In this document: positions 1 to 6,137 of the stretch, piece after piece | How positions within the stretch are numbered: position 1 is the stretch's first letter | How the letters are laid out: the number at the start of each line of letters is the position of its first letter | DNA from: an uncultured Prevotella sp. | Lineage (GTDB): Bacteria; Bacteroidota; Bacteroidia; Bacteroidales; Bacteroidaceae | DNA length: 6,137 bases | Reading direction: 5' to 3' | Assembly (NCBI GenBank): GCA_905210845.1 | Contig: CAJLYG010000186.1 | Span: forward strand, 1-6,137 | Notes under the pieces: generated by a model | What the model was told of the DNA's origin: nothing | The model's database searches: none | What the model saw: only the letters and a program-made list of their open reading frames with translations | Translations under genes and position numbers: made by a program

Positions 1-2180
1 GGAAGAGAGTGGGGGATGCCGGCTGCCACGTCAGCTTCAGGACATGTCCCACTGTAGACGAAGTCGGCTTGGTATCTCTGGATGTCTTTGAAGAGGGCGA
101 TGAGGTCTTTTCCTTTCATCTTTCTGAGGACTTTTACGGGTAATTTCCTCAAGTAATCGGACTGACTGCCATACTGGATCTTTTCCAAGACGGCAGTAGC
201 GATGTTTGTGTTGTCCTTGAAGAATGTCTTGTCAGCGAGCCTTTCCGATTTGACGAGGTCCTTCATCATCTTCTCATTCGCCTTCGGATGGAGCATGATC
301 TGCTGGAGCAGGGCAAGGGATGGCATCAGGTTCTTGTCAAACCCGCAGAGGGTAATCGTGAAGCTCTGGCTCCCAGCCTGGAAGTTGAGCGTTGCCCCTA
401 AGGTTTGGAGGGCGCGGTAGAACGCCGTCTTGGACAGTCCTTCCGTGCCGATGGATGCCAGATAGTCGGCAACTGCATTGAGGCGATTGTCCTGCCATTT
501 CCCCCTGCGGTAGATAATATCCAAGCGGAAGAGGTCGTTGACGGGGTTCCCAACTGTATACAGCGTGGTTCCATGTCCTAACGACAATGACCTGGCATCT
601 TTCTCGAAGTCGACAAACCGAGGCTCCTGCTCTTGGAAAGGCATCTTCGCCAACTGCAAGGCATAGGCTGATTTCTTGCCTGCGTTCCTGGGCTTGACTG
701 GCGTATATCCAGGTTGGGAGATCTTGTCCTTAGGGTATTTACCGAATTTCTTCTCTATTTTCAGGTAGTTTTGTCCGAGATAGCGGGATGCGACGCGCAT
801 GATATCTGCCTTCGTCACAGCCTTGATCCTTTCTGGTCTTGCCAGGATGTCTTCCCATGGGATCTCATGCGAGAAGGCGCTCGTCAGCAGTTCCTTCCTC
901 GTTTCCATATTCTCTAGTCCATTTTCTACCTTCCTGACCAGGGCCATTTTCAGTGCTTGAAGGGTGGAGTCGGAGAATGCACCCTGTTGTAGCTTCCGTA
1001 TTTGCTCCTTGCACAAGCGGTCCGCCTTCTTCTTCGACCCGAAGGGGAGGTTCGGGATGAAGCCGAAGCCAGCCAGCCCGGTGTATTTGAAATGATAGGT
1101 GAGGGCTTTCGCCATCATCACCTTGTTCTCGTTTTCGAGGGAGTCGAGCAGTCCTGTCTCGTCATCATTGGAAAGCAGGAGCATGGCCAGTTGGAAAGCG
1201 TCATAGTCGGGGCTTGTTTCGGCAGGCGTGCGGTAGATGTACCCGGCAGCTTTGACCATGGGAATGGGTAACTTGAGCTTCAGGTCCTTCGTCCCATCCA
1301 AGGGTTGTGGATGGACGATGGGTCGTGTGGGAACGGGCCCGCTCTTGATTTTCCCGAAAGTTTCGCTCAGGAGGGGCATGATCGAGTCAGCCTGGAAGTC
1401 ACCGGAGAGGATCAGTCCCATGTTCCCAGCCACGTAGTATTTGTCGTAGAAAGCCTTCATCTGGATCTGGCTGGGGTTCTTCAGGTTCTCCGTGCTGCCG
1501 ATGATCGGATATTGGTAAGGCGTCCCTGCGAAGATTTGCCGTTGCCCTTCTTCCAGAGCACCCATGCCCATTTGGTCGGCATACATGTTCTTCTCCTCAT
1601 AGACGGTCTCTAATTCTCCTTGGAAAAGCCGGATGACAGGGTCTATCAGTCGTTCACTGTTGAGCTCGCACCATTGCCGGATGTATTGCGGAGAGAAATA
1701 ATTATAGAAAATGGTCTCATCGAACGAGGTCATCGCATTCAGTCCTGTCCCTCCATAAGTGGTGATGAGGTTCTGGAATTCGTTAGGAATGGCATATTCC
1801 CCAGCCTTGACACTGAGCTGGTTGATCCTCTTTTGGATGTTCTGCCTGGCTGTCGCGTCTTTCGTCTTCCCTAATTGCTCGTATTGGTTGGCAATGGAAT
1901 CTAACCATGGCTTTTCCCGTTGATAGTCCACCGTGCCGATTTTCTGTGTCCCCTTGAACAGGAGATGCTCGAAATAATGGGCGATGCCTGTGTTCGGGCA
2001 GTCGTTGGCACCAGCCCTGACGACAACGGCACCGTAAACCTTTGGCATGCTATGGTCTTCGTTGAGCCAAACTGTCATCCCGTTGGGCAATGTCCTGACC
2101 GTCACGTTTTGTTGGCTATGGGCTGCGACGGGGAGCGAGGCGACTGCGAACAAGAGCAGTCCAATGAGGATCTGTTTCAT
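1..2180 (-). CDS. Secreted M16 family zinc metallopeptidase (pitrilysin/insulinase type), 3' end missing
   Basis: This frame stays open for 726 codons from the ATG at 2180 to the left edge, so the C-terminus lies outside the window. M16 enzymes are zinc endopeptidases that degrade peptides inside a clamshell of two halves. The inverted zinc motif HxxEH is visible as H68-Y-F-E71-H72, followed by LLFKGT. The downstream ExxxVxxE motif is E189-L-E-T-V-Y-E-E196, where E196 fits the third zinc ligand and E189 the second catalytic-region glutamate of pitrilysin. Residues 1-22 form a Sec-type signal peptide (basic K2, hydrophobic core LIGLLLFAVASLPVAA, possible cleavage after AHS), so the protein is probably periplasmic or envelope-bound. 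The second half, near residues 570-580 (DYLASIGT), has the M16 fold context but no HxxEH, as usual for the inactive half of single-chain M16 proteins. The start overlaps the cutC stop and has no clear Shine-Dalgarno. The substrate is unknown. Confidence 0.93.
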   Translation of the reverse strand, partial: MKQILIGLLLFAVASLPVAAHSQQNVTVRTLPNGMTVWLNEDHSMPKVYGAVVVRAGANDCPNTGIAHYFEHLLFKGTQKIGTVDYQREKPWLDSIANQYEQLGKTKDATARQNIQKRINQLSVKAGEYAIPNEFQNLITTYGGTGLNAMTSFDETIFYNYFSPQYIRQWCELNSERLIDPVIRLFQGELETVYEEKNMYADQMGMGALEEGQRQIFAGTPYQYPIIGSTENLKNPSQIQMKAFYDKYYVAGNMGLILSGDFQADSIMPLLSETFGKIKSGPVPTRPIVHPQPLDGTKDLKLKLPIPMVKAAGYIYRTPAETSPDYDAFQLAMLLLSNDDETGLLDSLENENKVMMAKALTYHFKYTGLAGFGFIPNLPFGSKKKADRLCKEQIRKLQQGAFSDSTLQALKMALVRKVENGLENMETRKELLTSAFSHEIPWEDILARPERIKAVTKADIMRVASRYLGQNYLKIEKKFGKYPKDKISQPGYTPVKPRNAGKKSAYALQLAKMPFQEQEPRFVDFEKDARSLSLGHGTTLYTVGNPVNDLFRLDIIYRRGKWQDNRLNAVADYLASIGTEGLSKTAFYRALQTLGATLNFQAGSQSFTITLCGFDKNLMPSLALLQQIMLHPKANEKMMKDLVKSERLADKTFFKDNTNIATAVLEKIQYGSQSDYLRKLPVKVLRKMKGKDLIALFKDIQRYQADFVYSGTCPEADVAAGIPHSL
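2177..2180 (-). other. ATGA stop/start overlap joining cutC and the M16 peptidase gene
   Basis: The cutC stop TGA (2179-2177) and the peptidase ATG (2180-2178) share two bases within ATGA. No convincing purine-rich ribosome site precedes this ATG inside the end of cutC. This arrangement is typical of translational coupling, in which ribosomes finishing cutC re-initiate on the peptidase. No separate promoter is evident in the last part of cutC, which also supports one transcript. Confidence 0.8.
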
Positions 2181-2932
2181 GAGATCAAGGCGTTAATCGT
2201 GTTCTTGACTCTTTCTGCCGAGGTATAGTCGAGGGTACCTTCATCTGCGTCTTGGGCACCCATGTACACTTCCGTGTTGATGTATTCCATCTTACTGTGT
2301 ACCGGCAGGCGTGCCGAGAAATGATATTCGTGGATATCCGTAGCCTCGTAGATCTGTCGGATATTCTGTTCGTTGACCCCGCATCCTGCCAAGAGCGTGA
2401 TCCTGCCTTGTGCTTGCTTATGGAGTTGCTTGAGCAAGGGGATGCCTTGCGCGGCGTTGGGCTGTTGCCCGGATGTCAGGATGCGGTTGAACCCTAACCC
2501 GACCAGTTGCTCCAAGGCTTGTCCTGGGTCCTTGCAGCGGTCGAAGGCACGGTGGAAGGTGACGCTCATGCCTTGGGCATGTTCCATCAATCGTGCGTTG
2601 GCATCGAGGTCGATGCCACCATCTTTCCTGAGACATCCGAAGACAACGCCGTCGGCACCTAAGCTCTTGGCGATGTCAATGTCGGCGATCATCCGCTCAA
2701 TCTCCAAGGAAGTATAGAGAAAGTCACCGCCTCGGGGGCGGATGATCACATGCAGGCGGGTGTGGGTCAGCACGCGTCTTGCCACCTTGATCTCACCGTA
2801 TGAAGGCGTTGTCCCCCCTTCCGGGATCCCTGCACATAGTTCCACACGGTCTGCGCCACCCTCTTGGGCAGCGAGACAACTCTCTACGCCATTGGCGCAG
2901 ATCTCAAATTGAAAGTCTTTTCTGTTCATCAT
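2177..2932 (-). CDS. cutC: CutC family protein (copper homeostasis protein CutC-like TIM barrel)
   Basis: This is a complete 251-residue protein, close to the roughly 248 residues of E. coli CutC. Family signatures are visible in order: FEICANGVES (9-18), AAQEGGADRVELC (21-33), PEGGTTPS (37-44), IIRPRGGDFLY (63-73), GADGVVFGCLRKDG (92-105), TFHRAFD (125-131), RILTSGQ (150-156), LLAGCGVN (180-187) and EYHFSAR (202-208). No signal peptide is present, so it should be cytoplasmic. The family was named for copper tolerance in E. coli, but that phenotype was later tied to the sRNA MicL encoded in the gene, so its molecular function is unsettled. It is unrelated to the choline trimethylamine-lyase that is also called CutC. 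Two ATG codons stand in tandem (2932 and 2929); either could be the start. A promoter -7 box ends two bases upstream, leaving no room for a Shine-Dalgarno. It is the first gene of a pair with the M16 peptidase. Confidence 0.95.
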   Translation of the reverse strand: MMNRKDFQFEICANGVESCLAAQEGGADRVELCAGIPEGGTTPSYGEIKVARRVLTHTRLHVIIRPRGGDFLYTSLEIERMIADIDIAKSLGADGVVFGCLRKDGGIDLDANARLMEHAQGMSVTFHRAFDRCKDPGQALEQLVGLGFNRILTSGQQPNAAQGIPLLKQLHKQAQGRITLLAGCGVNEQNIRQIYEATDIHEYHFSARLPVHSKMEYINTEVYMGAQDADEGTLDYTSAERVKNTINALIS

Positions 2933-2934
2933 TG

Positions 2935-2965
2935 CAAAGATAAGGGAAACCTTGGGGATTTCAAA
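2935..2965 (-). promoter_or_regulatory. Canonical Bacteroidota promoter of cutC-M16, abutting the start codon
   Basis: On the minus strand TTTG (2965-2962) is followed by exactly 19 bp and then TATCTTTG (2942-2935). This is a full match to the Bacteroidota primary sigma factor consensus, TTTG / 19-21 bp / TAnnTTTG. Only CA separates the -7 box from the tandem ATG-ATG at 2932. The usual transcription start, a few bases after the box, would fall on or next to the first ATG, so the mRNA should be leaderless or nearly so. Confidence 0.75.
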
Positions 2966-3022
2966 ATAAAATGGATGATTTCTTCATTCGTGACCGCTCT
3001 GGGAAGAGGGGTTGGCGAAGGA

Positions 3023-3110
3023 GTTTGCGGGAGATGGCCTTTTAGCCTTTAGGAGATGACCTGTTGGACGCCAAAAGGTGACCTTTCACGAGCTGAAAGA
3101 TCACCTTTTG
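3023..3110 (-). repeat. Four tandem degenerate 22-bp repeat units, core AAAAGGYCATCT
   Basis: Read on the minus strand from 3110, the sequence falls into four 22-bp units starting at 3110, 3088, 3066 and 3044. Their first 14 bases are CAAAAGGTGATCTT, TGAAAGGTCACCTT, CAACAGGTCATCTC and TAAAAGGCCATCTC, giving roughly YAAAAGGYCATCTY. The last 8 bases of each unit vary. The block at 3022-3001 keeps only GCCA at the matching position and may be a decayed fifth unit. The array begins 25 bases after the malY/patB-like stop and ends about 58 bp before the cutC -33 box. There are no unique spacers, so it is not a CRISPR. It may be an interspersed intergenic element of the lineage or an iterated binding site; the sequence alone does not decide. 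Confidence 0.7.
3072..3110 (-). other. Long stem-loop formed by the first two repeat units, possible 3'-end or weak terminator structure
   Basis: Positions 3072-3087 pair with 3095-3110 at 15 of 16 positions (single C x A mismatch at 3082/3100), around a 7-base loop at 3088-3094. It lies 25 bases downstream of the malY/patB-like stop codon, where a transcript end is expected. Neither strand has a T-run directly after the stem, so it is not a classic intrinsic terminator. Stabilising the mRNA 3' end or blocking read-through into cutC are possible roles. Confidence 0.5.
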
Positions 3111-3135
3111 CAACGGGGTTGATGATGCCGCGTTT

Positions 3136-4341
3136 TTAGGCAGGGCATCCGAATTCCTGGTCGCCAACTGTATATTGGCTCAATACCCGTCCAATCCTTC
3201 TCAGTCCCTCTTGTAACATTGCCCGTGGACAGGCAATGTTGAGGCGCAAGTATCCTTGTCCGGCATGCTTGCCATATAGGGTACCGCTGTTGAGAAGCAC
3301 CTTCCCGTGCTTTAGCAGTTCCTCAGTGGCTTCGTCGGATGTCAGTTCGATGGATGAGATGTCCAGCCATACTAAGTACGTGCCCTCCAACCTGAGCACC
3401 TCGATGTTCGGCAAATTCTTGAAGAAGAACGCCTTGACGGTCTTGTAATTCTCATACAGGTATTCCTTCAGCGCGTCTAACCATTCCCCGCTATCATTGT
3501 AAGCAGCCTCCAAGGCGATAGGACCGAAGGGGTTGACGTCGCATACCTCGTTGATGTTAATGGCGCGGTTGATGCGTCGCCTGAGCGTCACGTCGCTGCA
3601 GATGACATTGGCTATCTGCAGTCCTGCGATGTTGAACGACTTGGTAGGGGAGTTCAGGATGACGCTGTTCTTCCTGCAATCCTCGCTGATGGAGGCGAGT
3701 GGGACGAACGTATATCCCGGCATAACCAGTTCGCAGTGGATTTCATCTGAGATGACCTTCACTCCGTTCCTCATGCAGATCTCGTTCATCCTTTCCAGTT
3801 CATCCTTTTTCCACACCCTTCCCGATGGGTTATGGGGATTGCAGAGCAAGAAGACCGTTGTCTTTTCGTCCTCGCATTTCCTTTCGAAGTCATCGAAGTC
3901 GATGGCATAGCTATTGCCATCCCTTACCAAAGGATTCTCGATGATCTCGCATCCATTGTTCTTAATACTTGAGAAGAAGCAGTTGTAGACAGGTGTCTGT
4001 ACCAGGACTTTCTCTCCGGGCAGGGTCATTGCCTTGAGGGCACAGGAGATAGCGGGGACGACACCTGAGGTATAGAGTATCCAATCCTTTTGGATCTCCC
4101 ATCCGTGCCGGCTCTTGAACCAGTTGATGATGGCATCATAGTAGCTGTCCGGGACTAAGGTATACCCGAACACGCCATGCTCTACCCGTTTCTTCAGAGC
4201 TTCGATGATCGCGGGTGCCGTGGGGAAGTCCATGTCGGCTACCCAAAAGGGGAGGACATCGTCTTCTGGGGTGATGTCCCATTTATAGGAATGTGTGCCC
4301 CTTCGCGTGATAGGGGTATCAAAATCGTATTTCTGACTCAT
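3136..4341 (-). CDS. patB: MalY/PatB-type PLP-dependent aminotransferase, probable C-S (cystathionine beta-) lyase
   Basis: Fold-type I PLP enzyme of 401 residues, near the usual 390-400 of the MalY/PatB group. These enzymes cleave the C-S bond of cystathionine or cysteine, giving pyruvate, ammonia and a thiol; some also aminotransfer. Visible features: N-terminal YDFDTPITRRGTHSYKWD (5-22), PFWVADMDFPT (31-41), TSGVVPAI (91-98), CNPHNPSGRVW (167-177), SDEIH (198-202) carrying the aspartate that contacts the PLP ring nitrogen, SPTKSFNIAG (231-240) with K234 as the likely Schiff-base lysine, and LRLNIACPR (365-373) with R366 as the likely substrate-carboxylate arginine. No catalytic residue appears lost. 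It is cytoplasmic, with no signal peptide. An upstream ATG at 4380 would add 13 residues, but these overlap the preceding gene and precede the family's normal N-terminus, so ATG 4341 is chosen. It is second in the unit with DUF3737. The real substrate cannot be read from the sequence. Confidence 0.92.
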   Translation of the reverse strand: MSQKYDFDTPITRRGTHSYKWDITPEDDVLPFWVADMDFPTAPAIIEALKKRVEHGVFGYTLVPDSYYDAIINWFKSRHGWEIQKDWILYTSGVVPAISCALKAMTLPGEKVLVQTPVYNCFFSSIKNNGCEIIENPLVRDGNSYAIDFDDFERKCEDEKTTVFLLCNPHNPSGRVWKKDELERMNEICMRNGVKVISDEIHCELVMPGYTFVPLASISEDCRKNSVILNSPTKSFNIAGLQIANVICSDVTLRRRINRAININEVCDVNPFGPIALEAAYNDSGEWLDALKEYLYENYKTVKAFFFKNLPNIEVLRLEGTYLVWLDISSIELTSDEATEELLKHGKVLLNSGTLYGKHAGQGYLRLNIACPRAMLQEGLRRIGRVLSQYTVGDQEFGCPA

Positions 4342-4356
4342 CTTATGCAATTCCTT
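4339..4356 (-). promoter_or_regulatory. One-base gene junction with ribosome binding site for the PLP enzyme
   Basis: The DUF3737 stop TAA (4345-4343) is followed by a single G and then the next ATG (4341-4339). AAGGAA (4356-4351) lies inside the end of the DUF3737 gene, 9 bases before this ATG, and is a plausible Shine-Dalgarno. This supports the ATG at 4341 over the in-frame ATG at 4380, and supports co-translation of the pair. Confidence 0.65.
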
Positions 4357-5209
4357 TTGATGTATGACGGCGTTCCTCAATCACGCAGTTATTGGGCTGC
4401 TTGACATACTCGTTGATCGTGATGGACCCGATCTGGTCGGCGATGATATGCCCGGAGATCGGGTTCTTGATGTTCGTAATGCTCCCTTTGATGTCAGCCT
4501 TTACGGTGCTGTCCTCGAAAGCACGGTCGCATTCCTTGTCGAAGGTACAGTTCTCCAAGACGAGATCCGTGGAATAGCAAAGCGGTTGCTCCCCACTGAT
4601 ATGGCAGTTAACGAGTCTGACATCGTGGGAGTGCCATGCCAAGTACTCTCCATCCAACTCACTGTCATAGATCGTCACGTGGTCACATTCCCAGAAAGAG
4701 TCTTTCGTCGTGATCTTGGCATGGTGGACCTCCACATTCTGGCAGTATTGAAAGACGTATTTGGCATCGCTGGTCAGCCCATCCACGTAGATATTCTTGC
4801 TGAACATGAAGGGATAGGTGCCTTGATGGAGCTCTACGTTCTTCAGGGTCAGTCCGTCGACCCGCCAGAAGGTCTCGTCAGCGTCCGTGATCTTGACATT
4901 TTCGAGGTAGAGGTCTTTCATTTCCCGGAAGAACTTAGGACCGTCGATGACGGAGTCTTTCATCTTCATGTGATTGGAATACCAGATTGCGGAGCGTGAT
5001 TCTGGCGCGAAGTAGCAGTTGGTGATGACGGACCCATCGACATGCCACCATGGGTATTTGCCATAAAACTTACAGTGGTCAGCCTCTAAGTTCTGGCAGC
5101 ATTTGATACCAGACTCCCCGTCTGTGATCGTGATACGTTCCAGTCGTGTATCCTGAATGCCGAAGAGCGGTCGCTCTCCTCCGAAGCATTTGTCCTTAAT
5201 GATTTCCAT
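4343..5209 (-). CDS. DUF3737 family protein, predicted right-handed parallel beta-helix
   Basis: A 288-residue protein recognised as DUF3737 from its N-terminus MEIIKDKCFGGERPLFG and its repeated pattern. The body consists of about nine rungs near 20 residues long, each with an aromatic position followed by alternating beta residues and N/D-C/S: W55, W76, F94, W115, the F134-F136 region, F153, W173, W192 and Y212. This resembles pectate-lyase-like beta-helices, but I see no pectate lyase catalytic motif. No signal peptide is present from ATG 5209, suggesting a cytoplasmic protein. A longer frame from 5392 exists, but its extra 61 codons run across the preceding terminator and this gene's own promoter, so it is rejected. 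AAAGGA lies about 10 bases upstream of ATG 5209. The PLP enzyme starts one base after its stop, pointing to a shared pathway; the biochemical role is unknown. Confidence 0.88.
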   Translation of the reverse strand: MEIIKDKCFGGERPLFGIQDTRLERITITDGESGIKCCQNLEADHCKFYGKYPWWHVDGSVITNCYFAPESRSAIWYSNHMKMKDSVIDGPKFFREMKDLYLENVKITDADETFWRVDGLTLKNVELHQGTYPFMFSKNIYVDGLTSDAKYVFQYCQNVEVHHAKITTKDSFWECDHVTIYDSELDGEYLAWHSHDVRLVNCHISGEQPLCYSTDLVLENCTFDKECDRAFEDSTVKADIKGSITNIKNPISGHIIADQIGSITINEYVKQPNNCVIEERRHTSKGIA

Positions 5210-5239
5210 TCTTTTCTTTCCTTTGATGATTCTTGTTTG

Positions 5240-5269
5240 CAAAGGTACAAAAATTGTGCCAAAGAGAAA
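5240..5269 (-). promoter_or_regulatory. Probable Bacteroidota promoter of the DUF3737-PLP enzyme unit
   Basis: TACCTTTG (5247-5240) matches the TAnnTTTG -7 box. An imperfect -33 box TTTC (5269-5266) sits 18 bp upstream; a perfect TTTG also occurs but only 12 bp away, which is too close. Transcription would start near 5237, giving a leader of about 28 bases that contains AAAGGA before ATG 5209. It lies just after the upstream gene's terminator, as expected for an independent unit. Confidence 0.6.
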
Positions 5270-5285
5270 GTATCTTCTTTCCTCA

Positions 5286-5322
5286 TAAAAATACCCCGAT
5301 TGCAGATTCTTGCAACCGGGGT
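5286..5322 (-). terminator. Intrinsic terminator of the glycoside-hydrolase-like gene
   Basis: An inverted repeat pairs 5293-5304 with 5311-5322 at 11 of 12 positions (A5299 x C5316 mismatched), with a 6-base loop at 5305-5310 and a GC-rich base (ACCCCG/CGGGGT). On the minus strand it is followed by A and five Ts. It begins 36 bases after the stop codon at 5359. It separates this gene from the DUF3737 promoter. Confidence 0.85.
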
Positions 5323-5358
5323 TTCTTTGTTTGTCTCTATCGTTGTGGATTTGAAGGC

Positions 5359-6137
5359 TTATACGCCTTTTTTCCGTATGATGAGGAGCCATCCTCTTTT
5401 GGCTTTCACCGGGATGGCTTGCCCGATCTTCCAGGTGGTTGGCTCTTGGAAGTCCTTCACTTCCGGAGCTTCTATCACGGCATCCTTAGGGCCGAAGCCT
5501 AAGGATTTCCAGTTGATGTTTAACTGGACATCGTGGTCTTGCGTGTCAAAATTGCCAATGGAGACCAACACCTGACCAGGCTTGACGTAAGCAGTAGCCT
5601 TGACCAACTCCTGATCGGTAGTTACCGGACAGTGCCCATCCCAATAACCGATCATCTTTGCGTCGATGATGCCGAAGTCCTTCCATACCTTCCAGATGGG
5701 AGCAGGGGATACGGATGTCCAGGAATGGCGGTTGGCAGCACCATAGACCATGCCAAGCCATCTGTTGCCTCCACCTTGGAGCGTCTCGCTCATCACCCCA
5801 AAGGGAATGCCAGAGAAGGTCACGAACCACTCGTCGGGCATCATCTTGTCATATTGGAAGCTCTCCCCAAACCATAGGCGGTCGACATAGGGGAAGAACC
5901 CCGTGTACTGGTTCATGGGCCCGACGGAGTATCCCGTGTTGGAATGGAGGTCGATCAGGGATCCCGGACGGTATTGTTCCATGATCTTCCTCATGCGTTT
6001 CATCACGTCGCGGTCGAAAGCCACGTCATCCATATACAGTCCGTCGATGTGATAGTTCTCTAACATCCAACGGTATCCCTCTAAGTAATAGTTGATCCAT
6101 CGAGAGAAACCGGTGATGACCAGGGAGGCATCCTGCC
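5359..6137 (-). CDS. C-terminal part of a large glycoside-hydrolase-like protein (DUF6067-like), 5' end missing
   Basis: The frame is open from the right edge to the TAA at 5361-5359, giving 258 residues with no start inside the window; the internal ATG at 6066 is not the start, because coding continues upstream as INYYLEGYRW. The visible part begins in what looks like the second half of a TIM barrel: HIDGLYMDDVAF (fragment residues 29-40), a strand-end motif with paired aspartates (D36, D37) common in glycoside hydrolases, then LIDLHSNTGY and WFGESFQYD with a candidate acidic residue. From about residue 175, KATAYVKPGQVLVSIGNF opens a C-terminal beta-sandwich domain of the kind that follows such barrels. 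The similarity to Bacteroidota proteins labelled DUF6067/glycoside hydrolase domain is from memory, so the family name is tentative and the substrate unknown. Any signal peptide would lie outside the window. It ends at a strong terminator. Confidence 0.8.
   Translation of the reverse strand, partial: QDASLVITGFSRWINYYLEGYRWMLENYHIDGLYMDDVAFDRDVMKRMRKIMEQYRPGSLIDLHSNTGYSVGPMNQYTGFFPYVDRLWFGESFQYDKMMPDEWFVTFSGIPFGVMSETLQGGGNRWLGMVYGAANRHSWTSVSPAPIWKVWKDFGIIDAKMIGYWDGHCPVTTDQELVKATAYVKPGQVLVSIGNFDTQDHDVQLNINWKSLGFGPKDAVIEAPEVKDFQEPTTWKIGQAIPVKAKRGWLLIIRKKGV

Noticed and set aside
202..2157. Several 60-100-codon plus-strand frames opposite the M16 peptidase
   Set aside because: All lie antisense to a continuous 726-codon frame with clear zinc-site motifs; none has a recognisable domain or regulatory signal.
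3023..3110. Possible CRISPR array
   Set aside because: Units are 22 bp in direct tandem with no room for 30-bp-class spacers, the repeats are degenerate, and no cas gene is nearby.
3533..3910. A 125-codon plus-strand frame inside the PLP enzyme gene
   Set aside because: Antisense to a well-conserved coding region that includes the PLP lysine; low-complexity S/L/M-rich translation with no family features.
4342..4380. Upstream ATG at 4380 for the PLP enzyme (13 extra residues)
   Set aside because: The extension overlaps the end of the DUF3737 gene and adds residues ahead of the family's normal N-terminus; ATG 4341 has its own AAGGAA site 9 bases upstream.
4364..4999. A 211-codon open frame on the plus strand
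   Set aside because: It lies wholly antisense to the DUF3737 gene, its protein shows no recognisable motif, and no promoter or ribosome site precedes it; it is a codon-usage shadow.
5546..5830. A 94-codon minus-strand frame within the glycoside-hydrolase-like gene
   Set aside because: It is a different frame of the same strand over a region already coded by the intact protein; the translation is W/H/R-rich with no recognisable pattern.

Overview
The window looks like a chromosomal stretch from a Bacteroidales bacterium, most likely Prevotellaceae-like. Three things point there: two promoters of the Bacteroidota type (a TAnnTTTG -7 box, one with a perfect TTTG -33 box 19 bp upstream), weak Shine-Dalgarno use, and genes typical of gut or oral Bacteroidota (a long secreted M16 peptidase, DUF3737, and a large glycoside-hydrolase-like protein). 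The lineage is an inference; no rRNA or other marker gene is present. All five genes lie on the minus strand, so the window is read from right to left.

Right end (6137-5359): the C-terminal 258 residues of a large glycoside-hydrolase-like protein, open at the window edge and closed by a strong intrinsic terminator (5286-5322). Next comes a promoter (5240-5269) driving a two-gene unit: a DUF3737 beta-helix protein (5209-4343) and a MalY/PatB-type PLP-dependent C-S lyase/aminotransferase (4341-3136), separated by one base. In both genes the longest open frame begins too far upstream, and I give shorter starts.

Middle (3135-2933): a 203-bp intergenic gap. It holds four degenerate units of a 22-bp tandem repeat with core AAAAGGYCATCT (minus strand, 3110-3023). 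The first two units also pair as a 16-position stem-loop. The gap ends in a canonical Bacteroidota promoter whose -7 box stops only 2 bp before the cutC start codon, which predicts a leaderless or nearly leaderless transcript.

Left (2932-1): cutC (CutC-family TIM-barrel protein), then an M16 zinc peptidase with a signal peptide. Its ATG overlaps the cutC stop (ATGA), so the two are probably co-transcribed and translationally coupled. The peptidase runs off the left edge after 726 codons without a stop.

I see no mobile element, CRISPR array, tRNA, rRNA or defence system. The parts most worth a second look are the 22-bp repeat array, the leaderless cutC promoter, and the two tight gene pairs (DUF3737-MalY and CutC-M16) that join proteins with no obvious functional link.
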